From positions 179,838-243,837 of the forward strand of contig NZ_VORA01000005.1 of NCBI RefSeq assembly GCF_008477545.1: a stretch of 64,000 nt of DNA, in the 5' to 3' direction. The notes under the pieces are model-generated. The model made no database searches and was not told where the DNA came from. It was given only the letters and a program-made list of their open reading frames with translations. Both the position numbers and the translations under genes were made by a program. The stretch is from Roseibium aestuarii (GTDB taxonomy: Bacteria; Pseudomonadota; Alphaproteobacteria; Rhizobiales; Stappiaceae). Below, one piece after another: positions 43,772 to 52,622 of this stretch (position 1 is the stretch's first letter; each line of letters begins with the position of its first letter).

Positions 43772-45016
43772 TCAGGCGGACTTGTTCTTGTTGTAGACGT
43801 CGAAGATCACGGCGGCGAGAAGCACCAGGCCTTTGATCATCTGCTGGTAGTCGATGCCGATGCCCATGATCGACATGCCGTTGTTGAGCACGCCCATCAG
43901 GAAGGCGCCGACCACGGCGCCGATGATGGTGCCCACGCCGCCGGCGGTGGAGGCGCCACCGATGAAGACGGCGGCAATCACGTCCAGCTCCAGGCCGAAG
44001 CCGGCCTTGGGAGTTGCGGTGTTGAGGCGGGCGGCGAAGACGAGGCCGGCAGCTGCGGCCAGAACGCCCATGTTGGTGAAGGCCAGGAAAGTGAGCCGCT
44101 CGGTCTTGATGCCCGACAGCTTGGCGGCCTTCTGGTTGCCGCCGAGCGCATAGATGCGGCGGCCGACCGTGGTGCTTTCGGTGATGAAGGCATAGATCAG
44201 GGTGAGCACGCCCATGGTGATCAGCACGTTCGGCAGGCCGCGGAACTGGGCCAGCTTGAACATGATGAAGATGAGGGCGGCGGCGATGACCAGGGTGCGG
44301 CCCCAGAAGAGGGCAGCCGGATCTCCCTCGATGCCATAGGCCCGGTTCTGGTCACGCTGGCGCTTGCTGACCCAGATCACCAGGGCGGCGGCCACGACAC
44401 CGGCCAGGAGGCTCAGGCCGTTGATCTTGCGGACGTCGAAGAGCTCTGCGAAGAAGGCGCCGATGCCGGCGGGCAGCACGTCCGGCACGAAGCCGTTGGC
44501 GATCAGCTGGAATTCCTTGGGGAAGGGGCCGACGGACTGGCCTTCGAGCAGCCAGAGCGACAGGCCGCGGAAGACGAGCATGCCGGCCAGCGTCACGATG
44601 AAGGACGGGATCTTCCAGTAGGCGACCCAGTAGCCCTGGGCCGCGCCGATGATGCCGCCGATGATGAGACAAGTCAGGATCGTCACGCCGGTGGACTGGC
44701 CGAGATCGACGGTCATCACGGCGGCGAGGGCGCCGATGAAGCCCATGACCGAGCCGACCGAGAGGTCGATGTTGCCCGAGACGATGACGATCAGCATACC
44801 GAGCGCCATGATGATGATGTAGGAGTTCTGCAGCAGCAGGTTGGTGATGTTGACGGCCTTCAGCAGGGTTCCGTCGGTCACCACCTGGAAGAAGACCATC
44901 ACCACGATGAGGGCGAGAAGCAGTCCGTATTCCCGCAGGTGGGAGGACAGATAAGCTCCGAGGGAGCGGCCCTTGGTGGTCGTGTGGCCGGAGGCTTCAC
45001 TGGTTGCGGAGTTCAT
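43772..45016 (-). CDS. gguB: sugar ABC transporter permease GguB
   Basis: Predicted 414-residue permease of the XylH/MglC class, longer than RbsC because of an extra hydrophobic/charged insert around residues 180-250. About eleven to twelve membrane helices are visible, with the family pattern NIDLSVGSVMGFIGALAAV near residues 81-99 and a C-terminal block GGASTAGGVGTIIGAVVGAFLMGVLNNG. It follows gguA by 11 bases. Confidence 0.95.
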   Translation of the reverse strand: MNSATSEASGHTTTKGRSLGAYLSSHLREYGLLLALIVVMVFFQVVTDGTLLKAVNITNLLLQNSYIIIMALGMLIVIVSGNIDLSVGSVMGFIGALAAVMTVDLGQSTGVTILTCLIIGGIIGAAQGYWVAYWKIPSFIVTLAGMLVFRGLSLWLLEGQSVGPFPKEFQLIANGFVPDVLPAGIGAFFAELFDVRKINGLSLLAGVVAAALVIWVSKRQRDQNRAYGIEGDPAALFWGRTLVIAAALIFIMFKLAQFRGLPNVLITMGVLTLIYAFITESTTVGRRIYALGGNQKAAKLSGIKTERLTFLAFTNMGVLAAAAGLVFAARLNTATPKAGFGLELDVIAAVFIGGASTAGGVGTIIGAVVGAFLMGVLNNGMSIMGIGIDYQQMIKGLVLLAAVIFDVYNKNKSA

Positions 45017-45027
45017 GGTTCACTCTC

Positions 45028-46545
45028 TCATTCGTTCACGATGAGCGACATGATGCGCTCCTGGTTCGCCTCGGCCGCACTCAGCTCGCCGACCAGCTCC
45101 CCTTCGTTCATGACATAGATGCGATCGCACATGCCGAGCAGCTCGGGCATCTCGGACGAGATCATGATCACGCCCTTTCCTTCTGCCGCCAGCTCGTTGA
45201 TGATCGTGTAGATTTCGTATTTGGCGCCCACGTCGATGCCGCGGGTCGGCTCGTCCAGGATCAGCACGTCCGGCTCGGTGAAGAGCCACTTGGCCAGGAC
45301 CACCTTCTGCTGGTTGCCGCCGGACAGGTTCATCGCCTTCTGGAAGACGGACGGGGTGCGGATGGCCAGCGCCTCGCGGTAGCGCTCCGCCACGCGGGTT
45401 TCCTCGTTGCGCTTCAGAACGCCGCCCTTCGACACACCCTCGAGATTGGCGAGCGTGGTGTTGAAACGGATCGTTTCCTCCAGGATCAGCCCGAGGGTCT
45501 TGCGATCCTCGGTGACATAGGCGAGCCCCGAGCCGATGGCCCGGTCGACCGTGCTGACGTCGATGGGCTGGCCGCGCAGGGAGACCTGGCCCGAGATGTT
45601 GCGGCCGTAGGAGCGGCCGAAGATGGACATGGCCAGTTCGGTGCGGCCCGAGCCCATGAGGCCCGCGATGCCGACAACCTCGCCGGCGCGCACATTCATG
45701 GCCGCATCGCGGATGACCTGCCGGTCGGTGTGCTCCGGGTGCCAGACATTCCAGTCGCGGACCTCGAGCAGCATGTCGCCGGGCGTGCGGGCATGTTCGG
45801 GGTAGCGGTGGGTCATGTCGCGGCCCACCATGTGGCGCACGATCTCGTCCTCGCTGAGGCCCTCTTTTGCGTCCATGCTGTGCACGGTCATGCCGTCGCG
45901 GATCACGGTGACCCGGTCGGCGACGTAGCGCACCTCGTTCAGCTTGTGGGAGATGATGATGCAGGTGACCCCTTGCGCCTTCAGCTCCAGCATCAGGTCC
46001 AGCAGCTTGCGGCTGTCGTTTTCCTGAAGGGCGGCGGTGGGCTCGTCGAGGATCAGCAGCTTGACGTTCTTCGACAGGGCCTTGGCGATCTCGACGAGCT
46101 GCTGCTTGCCGACGCCGATGCTGTCCACCTTGGTGGTGGGCGGCTCGGACAGGCCGACCTTGGCCAGCAGCTCTTCCGTGCGCCGGTTGGTCTCGCGCCA
46201 GTCGATCACCCCGTTGCGGGCGCGCTCGTTGCCAAGGAAGATGTTCTCGGCAATGGAGAGCTGCGGCACGAGGGCCAGCTCCTGGTGAATGATGATGATG
46301 CCGCGCTCTTCCGTGTCGCGGATGTTGCGGAACTGAGCGGTCTCGCCTTGATAGACGATGTCGCCGTCATAGGTGCCGAAGGGATAGACCCCGGACAGCA
46401 CCTTCATGAGGGTCGACTTGCCCGCACCGTTCTCGCCGCAGATTGCGTGGATTTCGCCTTCGTTCACCGTCAGATTGACGGTGTCGAGCGCCTTCACGCC
46501 CGGGAAGGTCTTGGTGATGCGGCGCATTTCCAAAATCGGGGTCAT
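45028..46545 (-). CDS. gguA: sugar ABC transporter ATP-binding protein GguA
   Basis: Predicted 505-residue tandem ATPase of the RbsA/XylG class. The first cassette has Walker [10 protein letters not shown] near residue 33 and [23 protein letters not shown]; the second has a degenerate Walker A ([10 protein letters not shown]) and a [15 protein letters not shown] signature with [13 protein letters not shown]. The ATG at 46545 is chosen because the conserved N terminus ([19 protein letters not shown]) starts there. It is separated from chvE by a 219-bp hairpin-rich spacer. Confidence 0.95.
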   Translation of the reverse strand: MTPILEMRRITKTFPGVKALDTVNLTVNEGEIHAICGENGAGKSTLMKVLSGVYPFGTYDGDIVYQGETAQFRNIRDTEERGIIIIHQELALVPQLSIAENIFLGNERARNGVIDWRETNRRTEELLAKVGLSEPPTTKVDSIGVGKQQLVEIAKALSKNVKLLILDEPTAALQENDSRKLLDLMLELKAQGVTCIIISHKLNEVRYVADRVTVIRDGMTVHSMDAKEGLSEDEIVRHMVGRDMTHRYPEHARTPGDMLLEVRDWNVWHPEHTDRQVIRDAAMNVRAGEVVGIAGLMGSGRTELAMSIFGRSYGRNISGQVSLRGQPIDVSTVDRAIGSGLAYVTEDRKTLGLILEETIRFNTTLANLEGVSKGGVLKRNEETRVAERYREALAIRTPSVFQKAMNLSGGNQQKVVLAKWLFTEPDVLILDEPTRGIDVGAKYEIYTIINELAAEGKGVIMISSEMPELLGMCDRIYVMNEGELVGELSAAEANQERIMSLIVNE

Positions 46546-46655
46546 GATATGTGGTCTTCGCTTCCTGGCGCGGGCCAAGCCCTGCGCGGACCCGTCTGGT
46601 CCCGACCTGCCGAAAGGCGCCCGTGTCGTGTCCGGGGCATCTGCGGTCGGGAAGG

Positions 46656-46696
46656 GACGCGAGCCTCTCTTGCGTCTTGCGGAGAGGGCTCGCGTC
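46656..46696 (-). repeat. large stem-loop in the chvE-gguA spacer
   Basis: A 14-bp stem (46656-46669 with 46682-46696) with a single bulged base and a 12-base loop. It lies downstream of the attenuator-like hairpin at 46719-46745 on the minus-strand transcript and may protect the upstream chvE message or damp gguA expression. Confidence 0.6.
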
Positions 46697-46718
46697 AGTC
46701 GGCTGCATGAAGAAAAGA

Positions 46719-46745
46719 GGCGGGAGACCCGGGAGATCCCCCGCC
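46719..46745 (-). terminator. attenuator-like hairpin after chvE
   Basis: On the minus strand a GGCGGG...CCCGCC stem (about 9 bp with one mismatch) is followed by TCTTTTCTT. It comes 20 bases after the chvE stop and before gguA, the usual place for partial termination that keeps binding protein in excess over the transporter. Confidence 0.55.
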
Positions 46746-46764
46746 GAGGCTTGGGAGAAAAGCC

Positions 46765-47826
46765 TTACTTGACCTGATCGGCGGTGTAGTAACCGCTGCC
46801 GACGAGGATCTTTTCCCAGTTGGAGGCGTCAACGGAGACGGGCTCCAGCAGGTAGGACGGAACGACCTTCACGCCATTGTCGTAGGTGGTGGTGTCGTTG
46901 ATTTCCGGCTCGCCGCCGCCGAGAACGGCGTCAACCATGCCCACGGTGACGCGGGCCAGTTCGCGGGTGTCCTTGAAGACGGTGGAGTATTGCTCGCCCG
47001 CCAGGATGGACTTGACGGACGGAACTTCGGCGTCCTGACCGGAGACGATCGGCATCTTCATGTCGCCGGAGCCGTAGCCCACGCCCTTGAGGGAGGACAG
47101 GATGCCGATGGACAGGCCGTCATAGGGCGACAGAACGCCGTGGACCTGCTTGTCGGTGTAGTTGGCGGACAGAAGGTTGTCCATGCGGGCCTGGGCGACG
47201 GCACCGTCCCAGCGCAGGGTGCCGACCTTGTCCATGCCCATCTGGCCGGAAACGACGGCAACCTTGCCGGAATCGATCAGCGGCTGAAGGACGGACATGG
47301 CGCCGTTGTAGAAGAAGTAGGCGTTGTTGTCGTCCGGGGAGCCGCCGAAGAGTTCCACGTTCCAGGGGGACACGTCGGGGAAGCGCTCTTCCAGACCGGC
47401 CACCAGGGACGAGGCCTGCTGCACGCCGACCTTGAAGTTGTCGAAGGTGGCGTAATAGTCGACGTCGCCGCTGTCACGGATCAGGCGGTCATAGGCGATG
47501 ACCTTGATGCCGGCTGCTGCGGCGTTTTCCAGCGCGTTGGACAGGGTGGTGCCGTCGATGGCGGCGATCACCAGAACGTCCACGCCCTTGGTGATCATGT
47601 TCTCGATCTGGGCGAGCTGGTTCGGGATGTCGTCTTCGGCATACTGCAGGTCGGTTTCATAGCCAGCGGCCTTGAACTGCTCGACCATGGAGTTGCCGTC
47701 GGAGATCCAGCGGGCAGACGACTTGGTGGGCATGGAGATGCCGACGAGGCCGTCAGCATAGGCAGAGACGCCTGCGAAAGACACAGAAAGAGCGAGAGCG
47801 GCAGCGGCCGCCTTGAGAAACTTCAT
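46765..47826 (-). CDS. chvE: periplasmic sugar-binding protein ChvE
   Basis: Predicted 353-residue binding protein. The ATG at 47826 begins a standard Sec signal peptide ([18 protein letters not shown], cleavage about YADG near residue 24). The mature part matches the ChvE/XylF class ([43 protein letters not shown]). In Agrobacterium ChvE binds galactose, arabinose and other sugars and also signals to VirA and chemotaxis; here the operon argues for galactose/arabinose uptake. First gene of the operon. Confidence 0.95.
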   Translation of the reverse strand: MKFLKAAAAALALSVSFAGVSAYADGLVGISMPTKSSARWISDGNSMVEQFKAAGYETDLQYAEDDIPNQLAQIENMITKGVDVLVIAAIDGTTLSNALENAAAAGIKVIAYDRLIRDSGDVDYYATFDNFKVGVQQASSLVAGLEERFPDVSPWNVELFGGSPDDNNAYFFYNGAMSVLQPLIDSGKVAVVSGQMGMDKVGTLRWDGAVAQARMDNLLSANYTDKQVHGVLSPYDGLSIGILSSLKGVGYGSGDMKMPIVSGQDAEVPSVKSILAGEQYSTVFKDTRELARVTVGMVDAVLGGGEPEINDTTTYDNGVKVVPSYLLEPVSVDASNWEKILVGSGYYTADQVK

Positions 47827-48005
47827 GATTTCCTCCCATTGGACAGGGGCGACCGTCAAGGATCGCTTCCCTCGTGCTCCCATGCGCTGCCCCGTGTCCT
47901 CCTCGGGCCCGGTTCAGGCGCCTCAGCATCGGGTGCAGAGACAGCAACGTCAGGAACGGGCCGACGCTAGGAAAATTTTACATACCAAACAAATTCTATT
48001 TATGG

Positions 48006-48027
48006 ATCATTGGATATCGCAAATGAT
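48006..48027. promoter_or_regulatory. inverted repeat between chvE and the LysR regulator
   Basis: ATCATT-N10-AATGAT, a perfect 6-bp inverted repeat in an AT-rich pocket of the 238-bp divergent gap; GATCAT and ATGATC extend it with a second, overlapping symmetry. Length and location fit a LysR-type binding site controlling chvE and the regulator itself. Confidence 0.5.
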
Positions 48028-48064
48028 ATGATCTTCAGATCTTGTTCAGATTCCGGGAGGGGAC

Positions 48065-49069
48065 ATGCCGGCCAGCTGGGAACGGGAAATCGAGGGCCGC
48101 TATCTGAAGCGGGGCCTCCGGCTCAATCATCTGCGCCTGTTGCAGGTGCTGCGGCAGAGCGGTTCCCTGAGCCGCGCCGCCGACATTCTGGCGACATCGC
48201 AGCCCGCCGCCTCCCGTCTCCTGTCGGAGGCGGAACAGATCACGGGCGTGAAACTGGCGGAACGGTCCGGTCGCGGCATGATGCTGACCCTCTTCGGGGA
48301 GAGCCTGGCCGATCGCGCGCAGATGGTGCTGCGTGAGCTGGACGAGGCCGCGCGGGAGATCGAGAACCTCAAGACCGGCCTTACGGGCAGTGTCGCGGTG
48401 GGGGCGGTGACGGGGGCTGCCCTGGAATACGTGCTGCCCGCGATCCGGCAGACACGGGTGACCCATCCGGGCGTTCAGGTGCATGTGGAGGTCAACACGA
48501 GCGACCAGCTGACGCAGGCGCTCGATGCGGGGCGCATCGACTTCTTCATCGGGCGTGTGCCCGACACCGTGAACCCGAGGGCCTATGATGCGGAGTATCT
48601 GGATGAGGAGCCCATTGCGCTGGTGGCGAGGGCGGAGCATCCGCTGACCCGCCGCGACAGCGTGACCCTGGAGGATTGCACAGCCTTCGACTGGGTGATG
48701 CAGCCGGAAGGGTCGATGCTGCGGGTCGCGGTGGAGGGGTACATGCGCCGCAGGGGCATTGCCTATCCGGCCAAGGTGCTCAGCACCAGCTCGGTGCTGC
48801 TGATGCTGGTAGCGGTGAGCCAGAGCAATGCGGTGACGGCGGTGGCGCGGCCCGTGGCTGAATTCCTCGTTGCGAACCCCGCCCTTGCCGGGGCTGCGCG
48901 CTCGGGCCCGGGCGGCGCACTGGTGCCGCTGAAGGTGGAGCACGAGATCGCGCTCGCACCCTATTCGGTGGTGAAGCTGGCGGATCGCAGGCTCACCCCG
49001 GTGAGCCAGAACTTCCTCGACCTGCTCCAGTCCCTGTCCCGGCGGGGCAGGATGGGCGGTCTGGAGTGA
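48065..49069 (+). CDS. gbpR: LysR-family regulator of the GbpR type
   Basis: Predicted 334-residue LysR regulator. A winged helix lies at residues about 17-80 (RLNHLRLLQVLRQSGSLSRAADI, SQPAASRLLSEAEQITGVKL), preceded by a basic 16-residue leader common in GbpR relatives. The effector domain spans about 108-320. GGGAGG precedes the start. It is divergent from chvE, as gbpR is from the ChvE gene in Agrobacterium, where it activates in response to galactose, arabinose or fucose. Confidence 0.9.
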   Translation: MPASWEREIEGRYLKRGLRLNHLRLLQVLRQSGSLSRAADILATSQPAASRLLSEAEQITGVKLAERSGRGMMLTLFGESLADRAQMVLRELDEAAREIENLKTGLTGSVAVGAVTGAALEYVLPAIRQTRVTHPGVQVHVEVNTSDQLTQALDAGRIDFFIGRVPDTVNPRAYDAEYLDEEPIALVARAEHPLTRRDSVTLEDCTAFDWVMQPEGSMLRVAVEGYMRRRGIAYPAKVLSTSSVLLMLVAVSQSNAVTAVARPVAEFLVANPALAGAARSGPGGALVPLKVEHEIALAPYSVVKLADRRLTPVSQNFLDLLQSLSRRGRMGGLE

Positions 49070-49105
49070 TCGGACGGCCTTGAGGGGTGCGCGCGTCCAG
49101 AACGG

Positions 49106-49140
49106 AAAAAGGCCCCGCCGGGTGGGACGGGACCTTTCTG
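49106..49140. terminator. hairpin terminator between convergent gbpR and the PRC-barrel gene
   Basis: Stem AAAGG-C-CCCG / CGGG-A-CCTTT (9 pairs, one mismatch) with a short loop, A-rich before and T-rich after, so it may work on both strands. Confidence 0.6.
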
Positions 49141-49189
49141 CATCCGGGCCTGGGAGAGGGGCATTTATCTCCCTCAGACTCTGTCCGGA

Positions 49190-50191
49190 TTACTTGTTTT
49201 CCGGCTCGACATATTCCGGAGCGTTGTTCAGCTCTTCCTCGGTGAGCATGGTCTTCACATAGAGGTCGTCGCCGTCCGCTTCACGGAAGATGGTGACCTT
49301 GGAGAAGTCGATGGAGACTTCCTTTTCACCGATACCGAGGAACCCGCCGGCATCCACCACAGCGGCTTCGATCTGGCCGTCAGCGGTCAGGATCACGTCG
49401 CCGACTTCACCGACGGAGTCGTAGGTGACGTCATAGACGGTGGCGCCGATCAGCTCGTCAGCTTCCAGGGTGCCGGTTTCCACGGCGACCTTGTCCTTCA
49501 TCCATTCGGCTTCGGCAGAAGCGTCCGGGTTGCCGTTGACGTTGGCGTCGACTGCGGCAGCGGTCTTGTCCATTTCGCCTTCGACCTTCTCACCGGTCTC
49601 GGTCATGGAAGCCTTGGCGCTTTCATAGGCTTCGGCAGTGGACTTGGCAGCGCTGTCGTAGGTTTCCTTGGCGCCGTCCTTGATGGCGCTCAGGCTCATC
49701 CACTCCGGAACATAATCCGGACGGGAGTATTCTGCCGCACCTTCCAGCTCTTCCTTGGTCACGTCAGAAGTGACGCGGAACTCGTTGTCGCCGGTTTCGT
49801 GCATGGCCAGACGGTTGAAGTCGAGGGCCACGTCCTTCTCGCCGACACCGAGGAAGCCGCCAGCGCCGAGGATCACGGCCTGGATGGTGCCGTCTTCGCC
49901 GATGACGATGTCGTTGATGTCGCCGATCGAGTCGGCATCTTCAGCGGCGGAGGCATAGACATACTTGCCGATCAGGTTGGACGCGAGGTAGCCGCGGGTG
50001 GCTTCCTGAGCCAGGGTGCGGACCTCGAACACATAGAGGGACGGATCCTTCTTGGCGCCGGCCATGGTTTCGGTCTGCGCAGCCGGAGCCTGGGCATCCA
50101 TCGGCTTCTTGGTATCCGTGGTGTCGGCTGCGAAGGCCGGAACGGACAGGGCAGTGACCAGAGCGGTGGTGGTGAGAATCTTGCGAAGCAT
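49190..50191 (-). CDS. exported protein with two PRC-barrel domains
   Basis: Predicted 333-residue periplasmic protein. A signal peptide (RKILTTTALVTALSVPAFAA, cleavage about residue 21) is followed by two related PRC-barrel units (about 75-135 and 238-300), each with the pattern GxV/IxDV or DINDIVIGEDGTIQAVI, VGEKDVALDF and a second copy VGDVILTADGQIEAAV, IGEKEVSIDF. The linker is helical, Ala/Glu/Lys-rich. AGGAGG precedes the start. An EcfG-like promoter lies about 70 bases upstream. Such proteins are recurrent in stress regulons of Hyphomicrobiales; the ligand is unknown. Confidence 0.88.
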   Translation of the reverse strand: MLRKILTTTALVTALSVPAFAADTTDTKKPMDAQAPAAQTETMAGAKKDPSLYVFEVRTLAQEATRGYLASNLIGKYVYASAAEDADSIGDINDIVIGEDGTIQAVILGAGGFLGVGEKDVALDFNRLAMHETGDNEFRVTSDVTKEELEGAAEYSRPDYVPEWMSLSAIKDGAKETYDSAAKSTAEAYESAKASMTETGEKVEGEMDKTAAAVDANVNGNPDASAEAEWMKDKVAVETGTLEADELIGATVYDVTYDSVGEVGDVILTADGQIEAAVVDAGGFLGIGEKEVSIDFSKVTIFREADGDDLYVKTMLTEEELNNAPEYVEPENK

Positions 50192-50258
50192 GAGAAGTTC
50201 CTCCTGAGTTTGCTTTGCGACACCAAAGTCTTGGGGACGTCGGTGCGTCTGGTTGGAA

Positions 50259-50283
50259 AATGATCTCGCAAGTATCCGGTTCC
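50259..50283 (-). promoter_or_regulatory. EcfG promoter candidate for the PRC-barrel gene
   Basis: On the minus strand GGAAC (50283-50279), 16 bases, CATT (50262-50259). One base off the GGAAC-N16/17-CGTT consensus. Confidence 0.55.
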
Positions 50284-50319
50284 GAGAGACTTCAAAAAAA
50301 TCGAAAAAGATTTTTGATC

Positions 50320-50349
50320 AAAAAGAAAAAGCCGCGCTTTTGCGCGGCT
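50320..50349 (-). terminator. Rho-independent terminator of the PLDc_N-type gene
   Basis: Perfect 8-bp stem AGCCGCGC/GCGCGGCT with a four-base loop; on the minus strand it is followed by TTTTTCTTTT. It lies 33 bases after the stop at 50382. Confidence 0.88.
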
Positions 50350-50381
50350 CTCTCCAGTTTTATATTCGGGCGGACTTCGAT

Positions 50382-50570
50382 TTACGCCAGGTGCGGGGAG
50401 GAGCCCTTCGGGCCGGCCAGCAGCCAGACGATGAAGCCGACCACCGGGAAGATCAGGATCCCCAGGATCCAGAGCAGCTTTGCACCGGTGGAGGCGGAGC
50501 TGCCGAGGATCTTGATGATCGCGTAGATGTCGGCGATCAGGACGAGCAGACCGATAAGGCCATATTCCAT
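50382..50570 (-). CDS. small membrane protein with PLDc_N-type (two-helix) domain
   Basis: Predicted 62-residue protein. The ATG at 50570 has AGGAG eight bases upstream. Two hydrophobic helices (about 3-24 and 36-54) are separated by a short polar loop (SSASTGAKLLW), the pattern of the phospholipase-D N-terminal membrane module found as a stand-alone protein (IYAIIKIL; ILIFPVVGFIVWLLAGP). It is driven by a perfect EcfG promoter 150 bases upstream, so it is probably a stress-induced envelope protein. Confidence 0.83.
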   Translation of the reverse strand: MEYGLIGLLVLIADIYAIIKILGSSASTGAKLLWILGILIFPVVGFIVWLLAGPKGSSPHLA

Positions 50571-50722
50571 GATGAATTCTCCTGCATGTCGTGGACGGCG
50601 AGTGCCCGGCGGATGCTCCCGGACGATGCCGGGCCTCTCGGGTCCCCAGAAGACGTTGTCGGGTGCGATCCACGTTTCCACCTGACAACCGGGTCCGCTG
50701 CAGACCCGCGATTTGTCCTGAA

Positions 50723-50748
50723 AACGGCGCGGGGGCCGATCCGGTTCC
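50723..50748 (-). promoter_or_regulatory. EcfG promoter for the PLDc_N-type gene
   Basis: On the minus strand GGAAC (50748-50744), 17 bases, CGTT (50726-50723): a full consensus match. It lies in the 349-bp gap 50571-50919, which holds this promoter, the one for the DUF1328 gene and no gene. Confidence 0.75.
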
Positions 50749-50859
50749 CGGTGGCCGGACAAATTTCTGACGTCGCCCGTAGATGCGCACGCGGATGCAC
50801 TGAAAAATGGCTGTTTTCCGCTCGGAAAGGCCGAAGCAGAAAAATCTGTCCAAACTGTG

Positions 50860-50884
50860 GGAACTTCGATCTTGCCAGATTGTT
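50860..50884 (+). promoter_or_regulatory. EcfG promoter candidate for the DUF1328 gene
   Basis: GGAAC (50860-50864), 16 bases, TGTT (50881-50884); one base off consensus, about 35 bases before the DUF1328 start. Confidence 0.55.
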
Positions 50885-50919
50885 ATTTTGTCATCTGGAA
50901 CATTTCGGGAGTAAACATC

Positions 50920-51087
50920 ATGCTTTCTTGGGCTCTTCTTTTTCTTGTCGTCGCTCTTGTTGCCGCTGCTCTTGGTTTCGGCGGGATCGCAGGAACGGCC
51001 GTCGGCATCGCGAAGCTGATCTTCTTCGTCGCCATCGCCCTGTTCATCATCTCCGCCCTGGCCCATGCCATCCGCGGCCGCGCCTGA
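50920..51087 (+). CDS. DUF1328 (YtjA-type) small membrane protein
   Basis: Predicted 55-residue protein with two hydrophobic helices (about 2-22 and 29-49) and the family pattern [19 protein letters not shown]. The ATG at 50920 is used since the protein then begins with the first helix, as in YtjA. Ends in a short basic tail (IRGRA). It has an EcfG-like promoter immediately upstream and a strong terminator immediately downstream, so it is a single-gene unit. Confidence 0.9.
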   Translation: MLSWALLFLVVALVAAALGFGGIAGTAVGIAKLIFFVAIALFIISALAHAIRGRA

Positions 51088-51113
51088 TCCGGCGCTCTTC
51101 AAGTCCCATCCTG

Positions 51114-51146
51114 AAAAAAGGCCACCTCGTTGAGGTGGCCTTTTTT
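51114..51146. terminator. strong bidirectional terminator
   Basis: Perfect 15-bp stem (51114-51128 with 51132-51146) with a three-base loop; six A on one side and six T on the other. It ends both the DUF1328 gene (plus) and the DUF2254 gene (minus). Confidence 0.93.
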
Positions 51147-51170
51147 GTTGCCCGGAGAAATTCGGGCGAT

Positions 51171-52532
51171 TCAGGTGTCTTCAGCGCTCCGGTTGCTGAC
51201 AGCCTTGCGGGCCGCGTGGCCAGCACGCGCGACGGCTTGCCGGTCGATGCGGCTGTCGATCTTGCGGCGGCTGTCGCTGACGATATTGGCCAGGTGCTGC
51301 TGCAGCAGCGGACGATATTCCGGCCGGGTCACCAGGCTCATGCGGGCGATGGCATTGAGCAGGCGGATGGTGACGAGCACGTTGCCGCAGGCGTTCTGGC
51401 GCAGCGGATTGAGGGCTGCGGCCAGCACGTCTTCCAGATGCAGGGTCTCGAGCCAGACCCGAGGGGTTTTCTTCTCGTCCAGCACAAGGGAGGAGGGGGC
51501 GCCGCGCCGCAGGATCTGCGACAGGGACGCCGAAAGATGATCGATGGCGCTGATCGCGGTGTAGGAATCATTCACGCCGGGCGAGAGCGCGCGCAGGGCG
51601 ATCTCGACGCTCAGGTGAACCGCGAACTGCAGATCTCCGTCCGGGGCGCGGGCATAATCGGTGATGAAGGCAGAGCGCAGGTTCCGGCAGAAAGCCTCGG
51701 AAAGCTCTTCCGCGTCACGTCCGCGCGGATTGCGGTTTCGCTCACCTTCCTCAGGCTCGGGAAGATAGAGGCGGGCGACCGGCTGATCGGCAATGACGAA
51801 ATGGCCGGGTTTGACGAGCACCTCCACGAACCCGTCGCAAGCGGCGGCATGGCGGGCAAGGCTGCGGGCATCGATGGCGGTGATGTAGCCGCTGCGGTCG
51901 ATGGTCAGCGGCCGTCCCTTTGTCTTCGGGATTGCCTTTTCGTCATCGGCGCTCTCTCGCGGTTCGTCGGAGAGTACCTTGTCGATGGCGCGGCGCAGGG
52001 ACTTCTGGATCCGGCCGATCTCGTTGTCGACCATGATCCTGCCGGCCACGTCGTTGACGAAATAGATCAGCCAGAACACGCTGGTGGCGGAAAGCAGGAT
52101 GGCGATGGCGACGGCGAGCCTGGCCGACGTGTCCTCGTGCACCTGATAGAGGCAGATCAGGGAATAGAGGAACGTCGCCCCCAGAAGTCCGATGGTCACC
52201 TGGTTGACCCGGTTGTTGGCGAAGGTCTCCAGCAGGCGTGGCGCGATGTTGCCGGCCGCGAGGGTGAAGACCACCAGCGTCAGGGAATAGACAAGGCTGA
52301 TGACCGACATCATGGCACCGGCGACGGTCGAGAGGACGGCGCGCGCGCCTTCCGCATCGATGTCGAGGAAGCCAAGATAGGGCAACTCGGACAAGAACTT
52401 GCCCGGCGCACCCATCATGTTGGTGGCGATGGCGAGGGCAGCTCCGGAGATGGCCAGAGACAGCGGAATGAAAAGAAAGCCGCGGGTCAGCCGCGAGAGC
52501 CGTGCCGTGAGGCCATTGTCGCTGTAGAGCAT
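51171..52532 (-). CDS. DUF2254 family membrane protein
   Basis: Predicted 453-residue protein with four hydrophobic helices in the first 165 residues (about 16-40, 66-95, 110-130, 137-160) and a large soluble C-terminal part. The family pattern ISLVYSLTLVVFTLAAGNIAPRLL lies near 79-101, and ALSPGVNDSYTAISAIDHL near 317-335. Function in the family is unknown; it is often near stress or envelope genes. It follows ecfG on the same strand behind a terminator; no promoter of the EcfG type is visible in the 50-base gap. Confidence 0.88.
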   Translation of the reverse strand: MLYSDNGLTARLSRLTRGFLFIPLSLAISGAALAIATNMMGAPGKFLSELPYLGFLDIDAEGARAVLSTVAGAMMSVISLVYSLTLVVFTLAAGNIAPRLLETFANNRVNQVTIGLLGATFLYSLICLYQVHEDTSARLAVAIAILLSATSVFWLIYFVNDVAGRIMVDNEIGRIQKSLRRAIDKVLSDEPRESADDEKAIPKTKGRPLTIDRSGYITAIDARSLARHAAACDGFVEVLVKPGHFVIADQPVARLYLPEPEEGERNRNPRGRDAEELSEAFCRNLRSAFITDYARAPDGDLQFAVHLSVEIALRALSPGVNDSYTAISAIDHLSASLSQILRRGAPSSLVLDEKKTPRVWLETLHLEDVLAAALNPLRQNACGNVLVTIRLLNAIARMSLVTRPEYRPLLQQHLANIVSDSRRKIDSRIDRQAVARAGHAARKAVSNRSAEDT

Positions 52533-52582
52533 CTCGCTTCGACGATCCCGGGGATTGGGCGGCCCAGGGTCGGTCCGCCCTG

Positions 52583-52616
52583 AAAAAAACGGCTGCCGGC
52601 AAGATATCCGGCAGCC
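52583..52616 (-). terminator. Rho-independent terminator of nepR-ecfG
   Basis: Perfect 9-bp stem GGCTGCCGG/CCGGCAGCC with an eight-base loop; on the minus strand it runs into seven T. Six bases after the ecfG stop. Confidence 0.92.
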
Positions 52617-52622
52617 ATCAGG

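Noticed and set aside
50253..52583. A long plus-strand open frame across the stress genes
   Set aside because: It runs through two Rho-independent terminators and is antisense to the DUF2254 and PLDc_N-type genes.
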